Shown here: piece by piece, positions 35,621 to 46,504 of the stretch
How positions within the stretch are numbered: position 1 is the stretch's first letter
Layout: every line of letters begins with the position of its first letter
Origin: Argentina anserina
Taxonomy: Eukaryota; Streptophyta; Magnoliopsida; Rosales; Rosaceae
Reading direction: 5' to 3'
Length of the DNA: 64,000 nucleotides
Assembly (NCBI RefSeq): GCF_933775445.1
Contig: NC_065873.1
Span: 12,834,001-12,898,000 of the forward strand
Position numbers and translations under genes: made by a program
Notes under the pieces: generated by a model
The model's input: only the letters and a program-made list of their open reading frames with translations
What the model was told of the DNA's origin: nothing
The model's database searches: none

Positions 35621-36740
35621 AGATATGATTGAGGAATTATGCAGAAAACAGAATTCGGTTTGAGACCTATGGACAAAAAAAGGTAGAGACATTTAATCTG
35701 GTATCTAAGTTAGATATATCCCACCTGATGATAATCATTTTAGTAAGAGCCGCATGTGTGATGAAGGGAATGTCCTTTTGTTTGAAGATAGAGATGGCGT
35801 TGATTGAGGGAAACAAGAGGTAACAGAGCCTTCTGTTGTGTGTAGAAAATTGAAACCTCTTTTTTCCCGGGTAATGATGTGAAGGTGAAGCGGAGAATCC
35901 AGAGTTAAGTATTTATGTTTATAGCTTATCATTTCTTACATCTTTTGAAGCTGAATATAACATGGTTGCTGCTCCTCTCATTCCTTTCTATGTAAGGAGA
36001 CTGCATTGCAGCCCTTAGAGAGGAGCATTCCTCTTCAATCAAATTCGTCGATCTATCAATAATACTATTATGACTGGTGTAATTTTGGTTTGCAAATAGT
36101 GTAGCTGTTCCAACTCTCATCGCCATCCCGTCTTTGCTCAAACTAGGCTCAAGTTGTTTAAGTGTTGTTTACCCTAAGCGTATGGGTGGGGTAGGGCTCA
36201 GAGCTCTACATCTGCATGGTGTTGTGTACTGGTAAATGAAAGCGAGTCTGATGTGTCTCGTGAGCGACAGTGAGAGTGGCTCCATATCACGCAAATGGCT
36301 GAGAGGAAATAATATCACCTGTAACTTGTGAGCAGACTTGGCCGTTGTACTGGGGACTCTTTTAATAGCACCTGAGTGACTCCATATCTTGTTCCAAATC
36401 GTATTTGGTATGTTTTGTGCGTCTTTTAGTCCATGGTCCATGCCCTCCCGCCTGAGTGACTTGTAGTCCTAGTCTCTTATGTCTTAATGTTCTTTGGATA
36501 CAATCAAAATCAATAGGAGTTGAAGTGTTGGACCACTGCTCCTCATCGACAAAACACGCATCAAATTTGAGGTTGCTCTCTAGCTTCGCGCTATTTGGCT
36601 TGTTTCTATGCATCGTGAAAGGTTATGGTCTTATACACTGCGTGAAGCAATAATCTAAAGGAAAACCATTAATTAGCAAAACATTTATTTACATTTATTA
36701 ATGGTTTCAGCCAAACAATGTGTGTTGGTTTAGACTTTAG
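35621..36740. other. bZIP 3' UTR and intergenic region
   Basis: The first few hundred bases probably hold the 3' UTR. Open frames on both strands here have no domain signal. Confidence 0.45.
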
Positions 36741-36899
36741 ACTTCCCCTATTCTCTTCTCTGAAGCTATTGCCGAAGCAAAAGCAAGAGATCCTACTCTT
36801 CTGAGGCTTCTGGCCAATGAAGAGCTAATTGATGATACAGACTGCAATGAAGCGTTATTTCAAGCTGCTAGTTGTTATGTCATAATTGGCTGTTGCTGA
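36741..36899 (+). pseudogene. Coding-like orphan exon
   Basis: After a TTTAG that could be a splice acceptor, the frame gives TSPILFSEAIAEAKARDPTL, then LRLLANEELIDDTDCNEALF, then QAASCYVIIGCC and a stop at 36897-36899. Composition is that of a real helical protein, not random translation. No partner exon could be found on either side and I do not recognise the family. Likely a captured or relic exon; it could also be a chance open frame. Confidence 0.35.
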
Positions 36900-37705
36900 G
36901 TAGCTTGCTTGTTAGCTTTAATATAGGCTTTGAGGCCACTGATGAAAAACCAAGTTCCCGAATGCATCCTAATGTAATGCCGTGAGTCCGTGACTGCTAG
37001 TCTGCAACCACATCAATTGAGGAGTCCTTATTGAAGTTCTTTCTTTGATTCAAAAAAAGAAAAAGAAAAAGGAAGACTTTTGCAGTTGTTATTTCAAGGT
37101 ATTCATTTATGCATCAAAGTATGAACCCATTTGATAGTTCTTAACAATTAGGAGAAAGAGATTATGTTTTGGTTAGACTAAACCAAAGTCATTTGCACTC
37201 ACCTCCCAAGACACTGCATTATTTGATTAAAAACAGAGCCTGCAGATTGATAATCAAAGAACTAATCATTTTAGAATTATAAACCCCATCATCAACAATC
37301 ACAGATTCACAGTCACTCATCATTTTGTTTTTTACTTTAATCATCTCTTTTCCCTTAAATATATTTGTTTTTTAATGGTAAATTTTCTCAATCAAAGTGA
37401 TTCCAACTTTTTACTGTGTAAAATAATAAGAACCCACACTCTCCAATATTAGTGTCTGTCATCCATTCAAACCCCATCCCATGGAAAAGCCAAGCACTCC
37501 TGACATTTTACCAGTCTCCTCTTTACCACACACACACACACTCTCTCTCTCTCTCTCTCTCACACACATTTTTCAAACCCTTCTTTGCTTTCTCTCAGTG
37601 ACCCCCCAGAGAGCAAAAGAAAGCGCTACAAAAGAACTAAAGCCTGTCTGTAATCTACACCATCTTTATCTTTTGCATTCACCAAAACAAGAAGAGAAGC
37701 TCTTC
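36900..37705 (+). promoter_or_regulatory. Upstream region and 5' leader of the phytocyanin-like gene
   Basis: AT-rich intergenic DNA, then a leader with a compound (CA)n(CT)n(CA)n microsatellite at about 37527-37567. An ATG at 37481 is in frame with the coding start but would put a Ser/Leu/His-rich microsatellite translation ahead of the signal peptide, so it is not preferred. Confidence 0.45.
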
Positions 37706-39526
37706 ATGAAGTTCTCCATGTTCTTCTTCATGTGTTTGCTCTCTTTACACTTCCAGCATTCTCACTCCACCACAATACTGGTGGATGGAGTTTCAGAATG
37801 GAAAGACCCTGTTGTTCATGTAGGAGACTCCATCAGTATGTTCCTGAAACTTCACTTCAATCCTTTATTTTGAGATGCATTCAACTTAAAGTTCACTTAC
37901 ACTGAATCTTTTGTCTTGGAAACTTCAGTTTTCCAGCACAAGTATCACTACAACCTCTACATTTTCCAGAACCAGAGAGCCTTCAATGTCTGCAATTTCA
38001 CTCAAGCCACACTTCTTAACAAACCCGATTCTACATCTTATACGGTATGACATCTCTCTCAGACACACACACACACACACACTCACTGACTCACATATCA
38101 AATTGTCTTTAACAATTTGAACTTGGGTTTCCAAGGGATGGTCAGTTGAACTTGGTGTACCAAGAATATGATTATTGGCTCCGTGATTTGACTCGTCTAG
38201 CTTAGTCCTTACTTGCATTTTCAATTAAGTGGTGTTCCTGAACTTGGGTTGTTCTTCAAATATGTAATTTCCATCTGGGTATGTCAGAATTGTCCAGAAG
38301 ATTTGAGCTTTTAACTATATTCATCTAAATGATTAGATAACTGTTGCTTTTAGATTCGTTTCATAACTGGTTAAATTAGTAGCCCCCCATCTTTGATGTG
38401 ATCATGGTCTCAGAGATTTGAGATGTGTAAGTTACAAAGTGTTGTTTCTGAACTTGGGTTGTGCTTCAGTATGTCATATTGTCATATATGTGTAAAAGAT
38501 TTGAGCTTTCTAGCTAAATGCATCTCAGACATGCTGTTGAACTTGGTTTTTGAAAAAGTTGTACCCAAGTAAAGTAGTTCCATTTGGGTATTTGATAAGT
38601 TTATTAAAGATTTTGATTTTACTGATCAAACATTTCCTTTACATTGCAAGTGGCACCCATCAAGGCCTGGTTTCTTCTACTTCTCCTTCAACAATGGTTC
38701 TCTGCTCAATGCATGCCAAGACACTCAGAAGTTTGCTATAAGAGTTTCTTTAACGGCAATGGCTCCAGCAGCTGCCCCGGAACCCAGTTCCAAGACAGGA
38801 TCTGGTGGTCGTGGAGGCAGTGGCGGTGGTGTAGTGTCATCTTCTCCAACATATCCTTGGCCTTTCCAACCTCACCAAGCTTCCCTATCGCCAAGTCCAG
38901 AGCCAAGTGTCGGCTCCTTACTTCCAAATAAAGGCGGCAGCACGCCATTTATCAACAGCAACCCTGCTGTCCCTCTGCCTACTGGTGAAGTTGATTCTGC
39001 TACTATCCGCCCTATACCTACCTCTGGCCACCAGGGAGAGGTACCCCAATTTTCTCTCTTTCTAATTACATTGCATTGCTATGTCTGCTCATGCATCATT
39101 TATGCAAGTCAATATCTTGTTTATAGTTCTTTTTCATAGACTTGAGTATGATGCACTGTGCTTTTCTTCAATTCTTTGAAATGATAGGTGAGCACATTTT
39201 CTGATCGTTGAAGTCATAATCAGTAATTAGTCATAATAATTGATGTAATAAGTAGCTAGTGTAGTCGCACATTGTGCACTACTTAGCATCAGAGTGAAGG
39301 ATGCCCACACATACACTTATGCTTCAATCCTAAACCAGGCATTAGCTTCGTATAAAAAAATTAATTTTTTTTAAACTCTTAAATATGGCCTTCCTTTTTT
39401 CTTATTTTTTTCATTTCCAGTTTTAATGGGATTTTGATCAGGTTTCCTGTCTTGTTACTGCAGGTAATGGTGAGGTTATTTGCTACTCAAATGGCTCTAT
39501 TTATTGTGGTTCTCATGATGCTATGA
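37706..39526 (+). CDS. Early nodulin-like / phytocyanin-domain protein, probably GPI-anchored
   Basis: Exons 37706-37835, 37929-38044, 38651-39040 and 39464-39526 encode 232 residues. The start at 37706 opens a signal peptide (MKFSMFFFMCLLSLHFQHSH). The cupredoxin-like domain follows: ILVDGVSEWKDP..VHVGDSI, then YHYNLYIFQNQRAFNVCNFT and W.PSRPGFFYFSFNNGSLLNAC. Two cysteines can form the structural disulfide. Positions that bind copper in stellacyanin/plantacyanin (His, Cys, His) appear replaced, as in ENODL proteins, so copper binding is not expected. A Pro/Ser/Gly-rich arabinogalactan-like region (~148-210) precedes a hydrophobic tail (ATQMALFIVVLMML) fitting a GPI signal. Likely cell-surface or apoplastic. 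Intron 2 is 606 bp. Confidence 0.85.
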
Positions 39527-40151
39527 AAAATGTTGAGAGATCAAGAGAGGGAGGGAGAGATGGTCTGTAATATGTGTAGGTAAATCTGATTAGGTTAATG
39601 TGCACCAGACAGTGGTTTTGAGTCTAAAGTAACTTTAAGAGTGATGATTATGCCATGTATTGGAGATGCTCTTATTCCCTACTTTGGACATCATTAGCAC
39701 TTTTCATCCTTTGTTTTGCAATTGATAGCTATCTTTTCTTTTCTGCTTTCATTATCCTGCTGGTCCTTTTTGTGTTTTTGGATGGATATAGAATTTGAAA
39801 CTCAGAAGACCAGTAATTTGTTACATTCCCTGCAAAGTGGTACACAAAGAAAATTTTGAAATTAATGATACTTCATTTTATTAAATCTAAAAATAATTTT
39901 CAAGCAAATGATTGGAATATGAACCACCCAATGTGGGTCTCTGGCTGAATTATTCATGTGGGCATAATTTCTATAGGGCTATCCAACTTCTGTCCCATCA
40001 TTTTATGAGCAACTCCATAAGCTGTGGATGTGAACTTATGAAACTTAAAATACATGGAATCCAGTTTAATTAATGTTATATGATGAAATGGATCAAATGA
40101 TTATCCTGTGATAACTCATAGAAGTGGAGTTTATATGAGGTCCTTGTAGTC
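39527..40151. other. Phytocyanin gene 3' flank
   Basis: 3' UTR and intergenic AT-rich DNA up to the TSD of the second LINE-like element. No gene seen. Confidence 0.5.
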
Positions 40152-40168
40152 AAATGCTTTGTAAACTA
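40152..40168. repeat. 17-bp target-site duplication, left copy
   Basis: aaatgctttgtaaacta, repeated exactly at 41855-41871. Confidence 0.85.
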
Positions 40169-41854
40169 CTACATAAAATATTTCAATGAAAGGCTATGGT
40201 TGTAGTAATATATGCATGTTATGGTTAATGAAAATTCATTCTGGATGAAAAACTCAATACTATTATGCAAGAAACCCTAGTAGCCGCTCCCATTAGGGTT
40301 TTGCAATCCCTACTCGTATTTAACCTATTTTCACTATCATGCCTCCTCACACATCCATTCCCTTTCATCAATCACCATGACTAGTCTTGAAGAGGTCATT
40401 GTTAGCTTTGTACAATCCATGGCTCTTGCTAGTGGTGATGTTATTGATGTTTCTTCCATGGATCATTCGGAGGATCCCGTGATCGAAACCAACACCTTTC
40501 TTTTGGCCAAAACTCTGACCAATGATCTGGTGGATGTCAAGGATCTGCAAAGTGTGTTTCGTAGGGTTTGAAAGCTCCATAAGGGTTTTAGGGTTCAGGA
40601 GCGTGGACCTTTGCCTTTTGTTTTCCATTTTGATATGGCAAAGGACCGTAATATAGTCTTTTGGGGTGGACCTTGGTAATATCGACATGCTCCTATGCTA
40701 GTGGAGGAGTATGATGGATTGCAATCTCCTTTGTCTATTATCATGAACAAGTTGTATTTCTGGGTGAGGTTGTAGGGTATCCCGCCGGCGCTAGAGAAAG
40801 AGAAGTACATCAAGAACGTGGTATCAGTTGCAGGTTCATGTGTGCATGGATGATGACATGTATACATATCATCAAAAGGTTAAAATTAGGGTTTTTCGGG
40901 GCCTTAACAAACCTTTCTTCAGGAAGAAGATTTTAAAGATTACTGCATAGGTGATTGAAGAAATTGAGTTTGATTTTGAGCATCTTCATGGCATTTGTAA
41001 GCATTGTGATCTCATCTACCATGAAGGTGGTCATTGCTTCAAGTCTGAATGCCCTAACCCTGCCTTTGATGTGGTGTCGGGTTCTAGTGTTATGCCTTCT
41101 CTGTCCAAGCTGCCTTAGACTGGTCTGCCAAATTGTCTGTTTCGATTAAAGGGTGTGGATGTCTCCCCTCCGCCTTCAATCATACAAAATCTCTTTGCTC
41201 CCAAACCTAAATTGAGGAAGCCAACGATTCGGCGTTGTGAGGAGAGGGAGCCTTCCAAGGCTATGGTGATTGCCAAGCCTTGAGCCTCCTTTGATTACTT
41301 TGAAGAGGGCACGGTCGGAAGTTGCTTCGGCATCACCAAAGAAAAAAAAGGTGCTGCTATTGAAGGATAAGGCACACAACTCTCCTAAGAGGGTGAATGT
41401 GTCGGGGATAAAGCTCACAGCTAAAGCTTTTGGCCTTGTGGCCGATGGAAGTGGTGTATTGGTGCCTCAACAAGTTGGAGAGTCCAATGATGAATCCAGG
41501 AAGAAGAGGGGTCGGCCTTATGGCTCCAAAAATAAACCCAAAGAGAGGAAGGAAGTTGCAATTGGAGATGGTCTATGACTCCAAGCCCCATGTCACATTC
41601 CAGCCCTAATGTGAAGGGCAAAACAAAGTATACATAGTTCGGTTGCCTATTTCTATGCTCATTTAAGTCGTAGAATATGCAAATTTTAGGAATAATTGAG
41701 CGTCATTATTTCTAAAGAATAGTTCTTTGCCGCATGCTAGAGCTTTGAGTTTACTCATTACCTCTTGTATGTTGTTTTGTCACAGCGGATAAGTATGTAA
41801 TGACTATTCAAGCAACGAAGAATTTTTATAAAACATAAGTATGTTTGTCTTAAA
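40169..41854 (+). mobile_element. ORF1-only LINE-like retroelement (copy 2)
   Basis: A 1.69-kb insertion with a perfect 17-bp TSD and an A-rich 3' end (gtcttaaaaaa). Layout matches the 2.0-kb element: ORF1 start (MTSLEEVIVSFVQSMALASG), DUF4283-like core (FHFDMAKDRNIVFWGGPW, HAPMLVEEYDG), CX2CX4HX4C zinc knuckle (CKHCDLIYHEGGHC, ~40995-41035) and C-terminal AT-hook-like KKRGRPYGSKNKPK. No endonuclease or reverse transcriptase. The first half reads in one frame broken by TGA (40569), TAA (~40677) and TAG (~40773); later parts need frameshifts. The two copies are diverged in DNA, so they inserted independently. Confidence 0.78.
40377..41579 (+). pseudogene. Degenerate DUF4283/zinc-knuckle ORF1 (copy 2)
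   Basis: The coding remnant inside the second LINE-like element. The start ATG is followed by a Ser/Asp-rich N-terminus, the DUF4283-like domain, a zinc knuckle, a Pro/Lys-rich linker and a basic GRPxGSKNKPK motif before the final TGA. Several stops and frameshifts show it is inactive. By family, an RNA-binding LINE ORF1 protein. Confidence 0.7.
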
Positions 41855-41871
41855 AAATGCTTTGTAAACTA
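41855..41871. repeat. 17-bp target-site duplication, right copy
   Basis: Exact copy of 40152-40168, directly after the A-rich end. Confidence 0.85.
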
Positions 41872-42252
41872 AAAAGTTTTCCAAACTTGGTTACTTCTTC
41901 AGGGGCCTCTGGTTTCATGTTCGTTTATAGGAAAGAAACCATATTATAACTAAATTTCCATGGACCAATACTCTAAGTCGGATTTATGTTTTGGAATCAA
42001 ATAAGGCAGTTGGCTTCCCGCCAAAGCAAACAATATATTGTTATGAAAAGCAACGGACTTTTACAATTCTTGCAGACTTGACAGAATATCATATCAAGAA
42101 GCAATGACTTTTGTGCTTTGTGCTAGAAGGGAAAAAGACCATCAATATGGACATTATAAACTTAATACTCACAAATTTGCTCATTCTCCCCAGTCACTTA
42201 GAGAGTAAAATTTGGAGTTTGGAAGGTAATTGCTTGTCCCCCAAATCCTGAA
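41872..42252. other. Upstream region of the RTM2-like pseudogene
   Basis: About 380 bp of AT-rich sequence. No transposon ends or other gene were seen. Confidence 0.4.
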
Positions 42253-43402
42253 ATGGATCTTGAATTAGGACTCAAGATCAGCCATACTAAGGATGATGTT
42301 ACTTCCTCTTCTGATTTTCGGATTGCAAAGAACAAATCTAGTCCTATTTTCATATCGAACGAAACCGAGAGCTCATTCATCCTCACTGCCCATCTTAAAG
42401 GTCTATATCATTTTCAATTATCTTTGCTTGTTCTTTAATGTTTTGGTTTATATGAAAGTTTTTCAGGCAATCTCAGGTTATAGAAGCATGTTGATATTGA
42501 GATAAATGGAGAAGGAACTCAGCTACGCATTACTGTGGAGAAACTAGTTCAAGAGAAGGCGATGTCAGGATGGTCAATGAAAAAGAAAGAAGGGGAGACG
42601 AGGGGATTCAAAAAAGTTTTTCGAATCCCAGATGGAGTTGTTTTGAATCGAATTAATGAAAAAGAATCGACTCTCAGAATCTTCATGCCAAAAGTGGTTA
42701 AAGGAGTTGTTGGTGTTGGGGTTTAAGAACTGAAAGAAGAAGGGGTGATCATAGGTAGACCACAGATGACAGAAGCTCCAAGTAATGAGCTTCCTGATAA
42801 AGATGGTGAGAAAATGAAAATGGAAGCGAACTCTGAGGCTAAGGGAAAAGAAGCAGATAATAAAGAGTGCATGAAAGAAATTGTAGTGGATGATCAAGAG
42901 TTGCAGTCTTGCAGACCAATGGTCCAAGAGAAACTAAAGGTGAAGGGAAGGCATCAGAAGACTATGAAGAACATAAAATTGCAGAGATTAAAGAAGCTGA
43001 TAGAATTGAGAAACAGAGAGAGGATGTAAAAAAAAAAGAATCAAAGAAGAAACGAATTGAGGAGTCAAGAATGATAAAAGCACAGAAGCAACTCAGCAAG
43101 TTGCTAAACCATCACACGAAATTGAAGAAACCAAACCTCACATAGAAAAACCTGCTTCGAGACACCCGAACTCAAACGAAATGCCAAAATCAACACCAGA
43201 GAAGAAGGAAGTACTTGACATGTGTGAAACTTCTGAAATGCGGAACCGAAAAGATGTGGGTGAGAAATCAACTGCAGAGAAGAAGCCTGATGCATCAGAA
43301 AAGTTCAAGCTGCTGTCAAGTCCTTTGATCATAGCAGGTTCAGCTCTTCTTGTCTCTATTGTACTGCTAGCAACGGACATGATTAGGAATAGAAAGAAAT
43401 AG
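42253..43402 (+). pseudogene. RTM2-like small-heat-shock-domain gene, disrupted
   Basis: Homologous to plant RESTRICTED TEV MOVEMENT 2-like proteins: an Hsp20/alpha-crystallin domain, a charged Lys/Glu-rich middle and a C-terminal membrane anchor. Exon 1 (42253-42400) gives ...SSFILTAHLKG. After an intron the domain resumes (HVDIEINGEGTQLRITVEKL; FKKVFRIPDGVVLNRINEKE; FMPKVV). Breaks seen: a 1-base shift just before the HVDIEIN segment (~42484), a TAA at 42724 where the family usually has acidic residues, and further frame changes near 42900 and 43100-43180. The last frame ends with KLLSSPLIIAGSALLVSIVL and RNRKK, a typical tail anchor. RTM2 in Arabidopsis limits long-distance potyvirus movement in phloem. 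Sequencing error could explain one break, hardly all. Confidence 0.75.
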
Positions 43403-44144
43403 CTTCCATTTCTACATTCTCTGTTCTAGCATACGAGATTAATATCAATGTGTCTAATATACTTGATAAATGCATGGTTGTAAAACCATGTTCGCATGAT
43501 GCATATTCAGATTGAAATACGATGTAGAAACTCCAAATGAAATTACATACAGCACACACCAAAGGGAGACATTAATAAATTTTGTGATACAATTATGCAA
43601 GATATATCAAGCTCCAAGACGGCCAAAGATAACCCCAGGTTACTGTCTTCGCAAACCGTTCGATTGCAATTACATACAGCGTCACTTTGGTTCTTTTGAT
43701 TTTGCAGATTGATGACTTTAGACCTTGATCTCAAATACTCGATCACAAAGATTATCCCTTTGTGATCCTTGACAGAAAGAGGAGAAATATCACAAGGGTT
43801 CCTGACAGGACGGAATGGGACACTAGTACAGTGAAAATATAACACAAGTATGACCTGCTTTGCAATTTCTCCCAGATAATTTCTGCAACACTTGTTATAT
43901 AAAACTATTCACTACTTGCTCATATCCTACAAGCTAAGTAACAATTCATTTTGGTAACTGAAATATAAAGATAATTTTTAATCGAAACCGAGGTCTTATA
44001 GAGGTCTACTATCACAGCAGAGGATGAAGGGTGGATAAAAAGAGAAATATTGTAGTAAAATACTTGAATGCGCAACTCTTGCTTGATCGTGGCAATGGGG
44101 AAGGAGTGCTACAGTTGAGGGGATCCACCATGAGATACACTACG
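43403..44144. repeat. Start of the diverged tandem duplication (unit 1 head)
   Basis: Around 43690-43810 the sequence 'ttgatgactttagaccttga' and following text ('gaaagaggagaa') recur at 46067-46155, and the first part ('attgatgactta') again at 50653. This marks the heads of three tandemly arranged units. No gene is visible in the unit. Confidence 0.55.
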
Positions 44145-44152
44145 GTTTGCTC

Positions 44153-44626
44153 CAGTGGCGGAACTACGTTGCGGGCTGATTTGGCTATAGCCCACCCGAG
44201 AAATAGATTGGTATTTAATCAATTACATATTCTAGTCCAATCGAAATTGAAGTCAGTTCAGTTGGCCAAGTTACTCAACTCATTTGGCTTGTGATCCAAG
44301 TTCGAATCCCAACTTGCCATTCTTTCCTTCATTTTTCTCTTATTTTTTTCTTTTCCTTCTCTCTCTTTTTGAATTCTTTTCTTTTATACACTATTTTCTT
44401 TACTCACTCTTCTTTTATATCACATATTTTCTCAGTATTATAAAAAAATCTTACAATATTTTTTATAAGTAAGAAATAGATCTCATCTTTCCCCATTTTC
44501 TCTTCCTTTTATTTTGGTCATAGCATTTTATAGCATAATTTCTTTAGCTATTTAGTTATCTGTTAAAACAAATGTTAATGTCTTCAAAACCAGTCCTACC
44601 CAATTCGGATTTCTGGTTCCGCCCTG
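44153..44626. mobile_element. hAT-type MITE with CAGTGGCGGAAC ends
   Basis: 474 bp. It begins CAGTGGCGGAACTACG, ends GGTTCCGCCCTG and is flanked by a perfect 8-bp TSD, gtttgctc (44145-44152 and 44627-44634). An 8-bp TSD with C/TA-G type short TIRs fits hAT. The interior is AT- and TTCTTT-rich with no transposase, and it includes tRNA-like A and B boxes. Confidence 0.85.
44254..44309 (+). promoter_or_regulatory. tRNA-like RNA polymerase III box A/box B pair
   Basis: CAGTTCAGTTGG (44254-44265) resembles box A of tRNA genes, and AGTTCGAATCC (44299-44309) matches box B. They are ~34 bp apart, as in tRNAs and tRNA-derived SINEs. The sequence cannot fold as an intact tRNA by eye. A TTTTTCTTTT run follows ~40 bp downstream and could terminate Pol III. 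Confidence 0.4.
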
Positions 44627-44634
44627 GTTTGCTC

Positions 44635-46066
44635 AGTGATGATTCTCAATTGTCTATGTTGCCCCCTCGAAGGGGCGTAACTATTTAATTTCTAGCTTCC
44701 TTACGAACCTTGATTATGTCATAAAGCACCCTTCTCTCTCTCTCTCAGTGATGATATTCGTAGCAAAATCTCTAAGCAAGACTCACGTTCCAACTCAAGA
44801 AAAGGACTGAAATTGCTAGATGTACATTATGTGTGAGAGAGCAGAGTCCCTGAGCTTCAAGCTCTATTCTTTTCTCACGATGCAATACTTTGCCTAGGGT
44901 TGGTTCAACTGGCAAGGAAGATGGGAAAATGGCGTGGGCTTAAACAATTTGATGCTATCTGATCAACAGCACTCATATGCATCCATCTGAAAGTGTTCTT
45001 CTAAACTCTAAAGCGACAATTAGTGACTTATCAGCTTCATACTTGTGCATAGCTGAGGTATGTTACCGTTTCAAGCATATTGTACACACTTCTATTGTGG
45101 GTTTAATCAATTAAAGGCTGAGGTATTGATATAACTAAAACAGAACAGAACCCTTCCATCAAAAAATGATAAATGCAAAGCAGAGACCTTGAGGGAATGA
45201 GTCCCACTGTTGAGGTGAGCTATCAGTATTAACAGCGAAACAGCTAATACAAGGAAGCAACTAGGAAGATGTATACTATATGTAGGGTAGATTTAACATG
45301 AGACTTGACCTGTACCACATATTCCTAAAGATCCACTTCCCTTTCACAAATATTGTTCAATACAATCACGTTGCACATTAAATCCATCAGGCAAAAGACA
45401 CACAGATTTTGGGATTTATAATCCACGTTTAACAACAGCTAACAATGAGTTTTACAATGGCAGGAGGGGGTCAACTTCCATGGAAGCCACACAATTCTAC
45501 GAGGTAGGTAGTAGAGCAAAGACTAAGCTGCATTCTAGTGATGTTATAAGCTACCAACTGTATTATTCACCAAACTGAGGATAAGAAAGCGATAGATGAA
45601 TCAAAGATCCCATTGTATATCTAACGGACATGATAAATGAATCTAGAGCATATCTTCATCCAGCAATTCCAAAAGGATCAGATCATGCAGAAGATTAGTC
45701 ATTGATATCCATCAGAGTCCGAGCAAGTGACATACCAGTTTTTAGAGGTACCTGATATGTTTAGAACTGCTATAGCATGACTGCTTCCAATTAGTAAGGC
45801 TCCATTTTGTTTAATTGTGTTTTAGGAAGCTTGACTGTAGGTTTTGAACTCTATATTCTATTATTCCAGGAAGAAAGTTTCAAGAACAAGTACCATCAAC
45901 TTTGATTTGTTTGTCATTGTAATCTGACAACAAGCGCTTTATTTGTAGTAAGTTGCAGCTTGACAATACAATTGAAGATACCAATTGTAATATACAAAGC
46001 AAGCAGAAAATGCCAAGAACAATGAGCAATGGAACACCACTTTGTTTTGTCTTTTCAGTTTGCAAA
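44635..46066. repeat. Tandem duplication unit 1 (body)
   Basis: Segments here reappear in the same order at 48430-50640. Examples: 'gatgctatctgatcaacagc' (44951 and 49076), 'gggatttata' through 'aacaacagctaacaatgagt' (45413 and 49539), 'tcaacttccatgg', 'ctacgaggtagg', 'ccaaactgaggataagaaag' (45572 and 49711), and 'gcaagcagaaaatgccaaga' near 46000 and 50540. Identity looks roughly 80-90% by eye. No gene was identified. A 61-codon minus-strand frame at 45880-46065 has a hydrophobic stretch, but its paralogue is not conserved as protein. Confidence 0.7.
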
Positions 46067-46496
46067 ATTGATGACTTTAGACCTTGAACTCAATCACAAA
46101 GATAAACTTTGCAAAAAATTTATTCCCCCACTTATCCTTGCCCAGAAAGAGGAGAAGCAACCAATATCATGACTCTTTCTCAGACCTTATTTCTACCAAA
46201 TAGCTTCCGTCTAGAGATGACAACACCAAAGGCAAGGATCCGGTCGCTGTAATCTCTCTTGAAAATAAAAGTGCAGAAGGGACAACCAATGCCATGATTC
46301 AGAAAACTATAGTACCTTGAGTATTTCCATGAGAAGGATTTCAAGTAAGCCCAACAAAATATTCCATTCATGGAGGTATTAGTCTTCTCTATAAAAGTCC
46401 CACATAATAAGAGCATTCAAAATCTCATCAGTTGCATCGTTTTCTCGAGCACTTATCAGTAGCCTGAAGTATTCAAGAGATTCAGTTGCTACCTCA
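46067..46496. repeat. Tandem duplication unit 2 (head)
   Basis: Begins with the same 'ttgatgactttagaccttga' as unit 1 and continues to the hAT MITE at 46505. No gene seen. Confidence 0.55.
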
Positions 46497-46504
46497 CTTT
46501 GGAG

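Noticed and set aside
37481..37705. N-terminal extension of the phytocyanin gene from ATG 37481
   Set aside because: It would translate a CA/CT microsatellite ahead of a clear signal peptide that starts at 37706.
45880..46065. Small membrane protein gene on the minus strand
   Set aside because: The paralogous frame at 50439-50621 is not conserved as protein despite DNA similarity, so it is non-coding duplication sequence.
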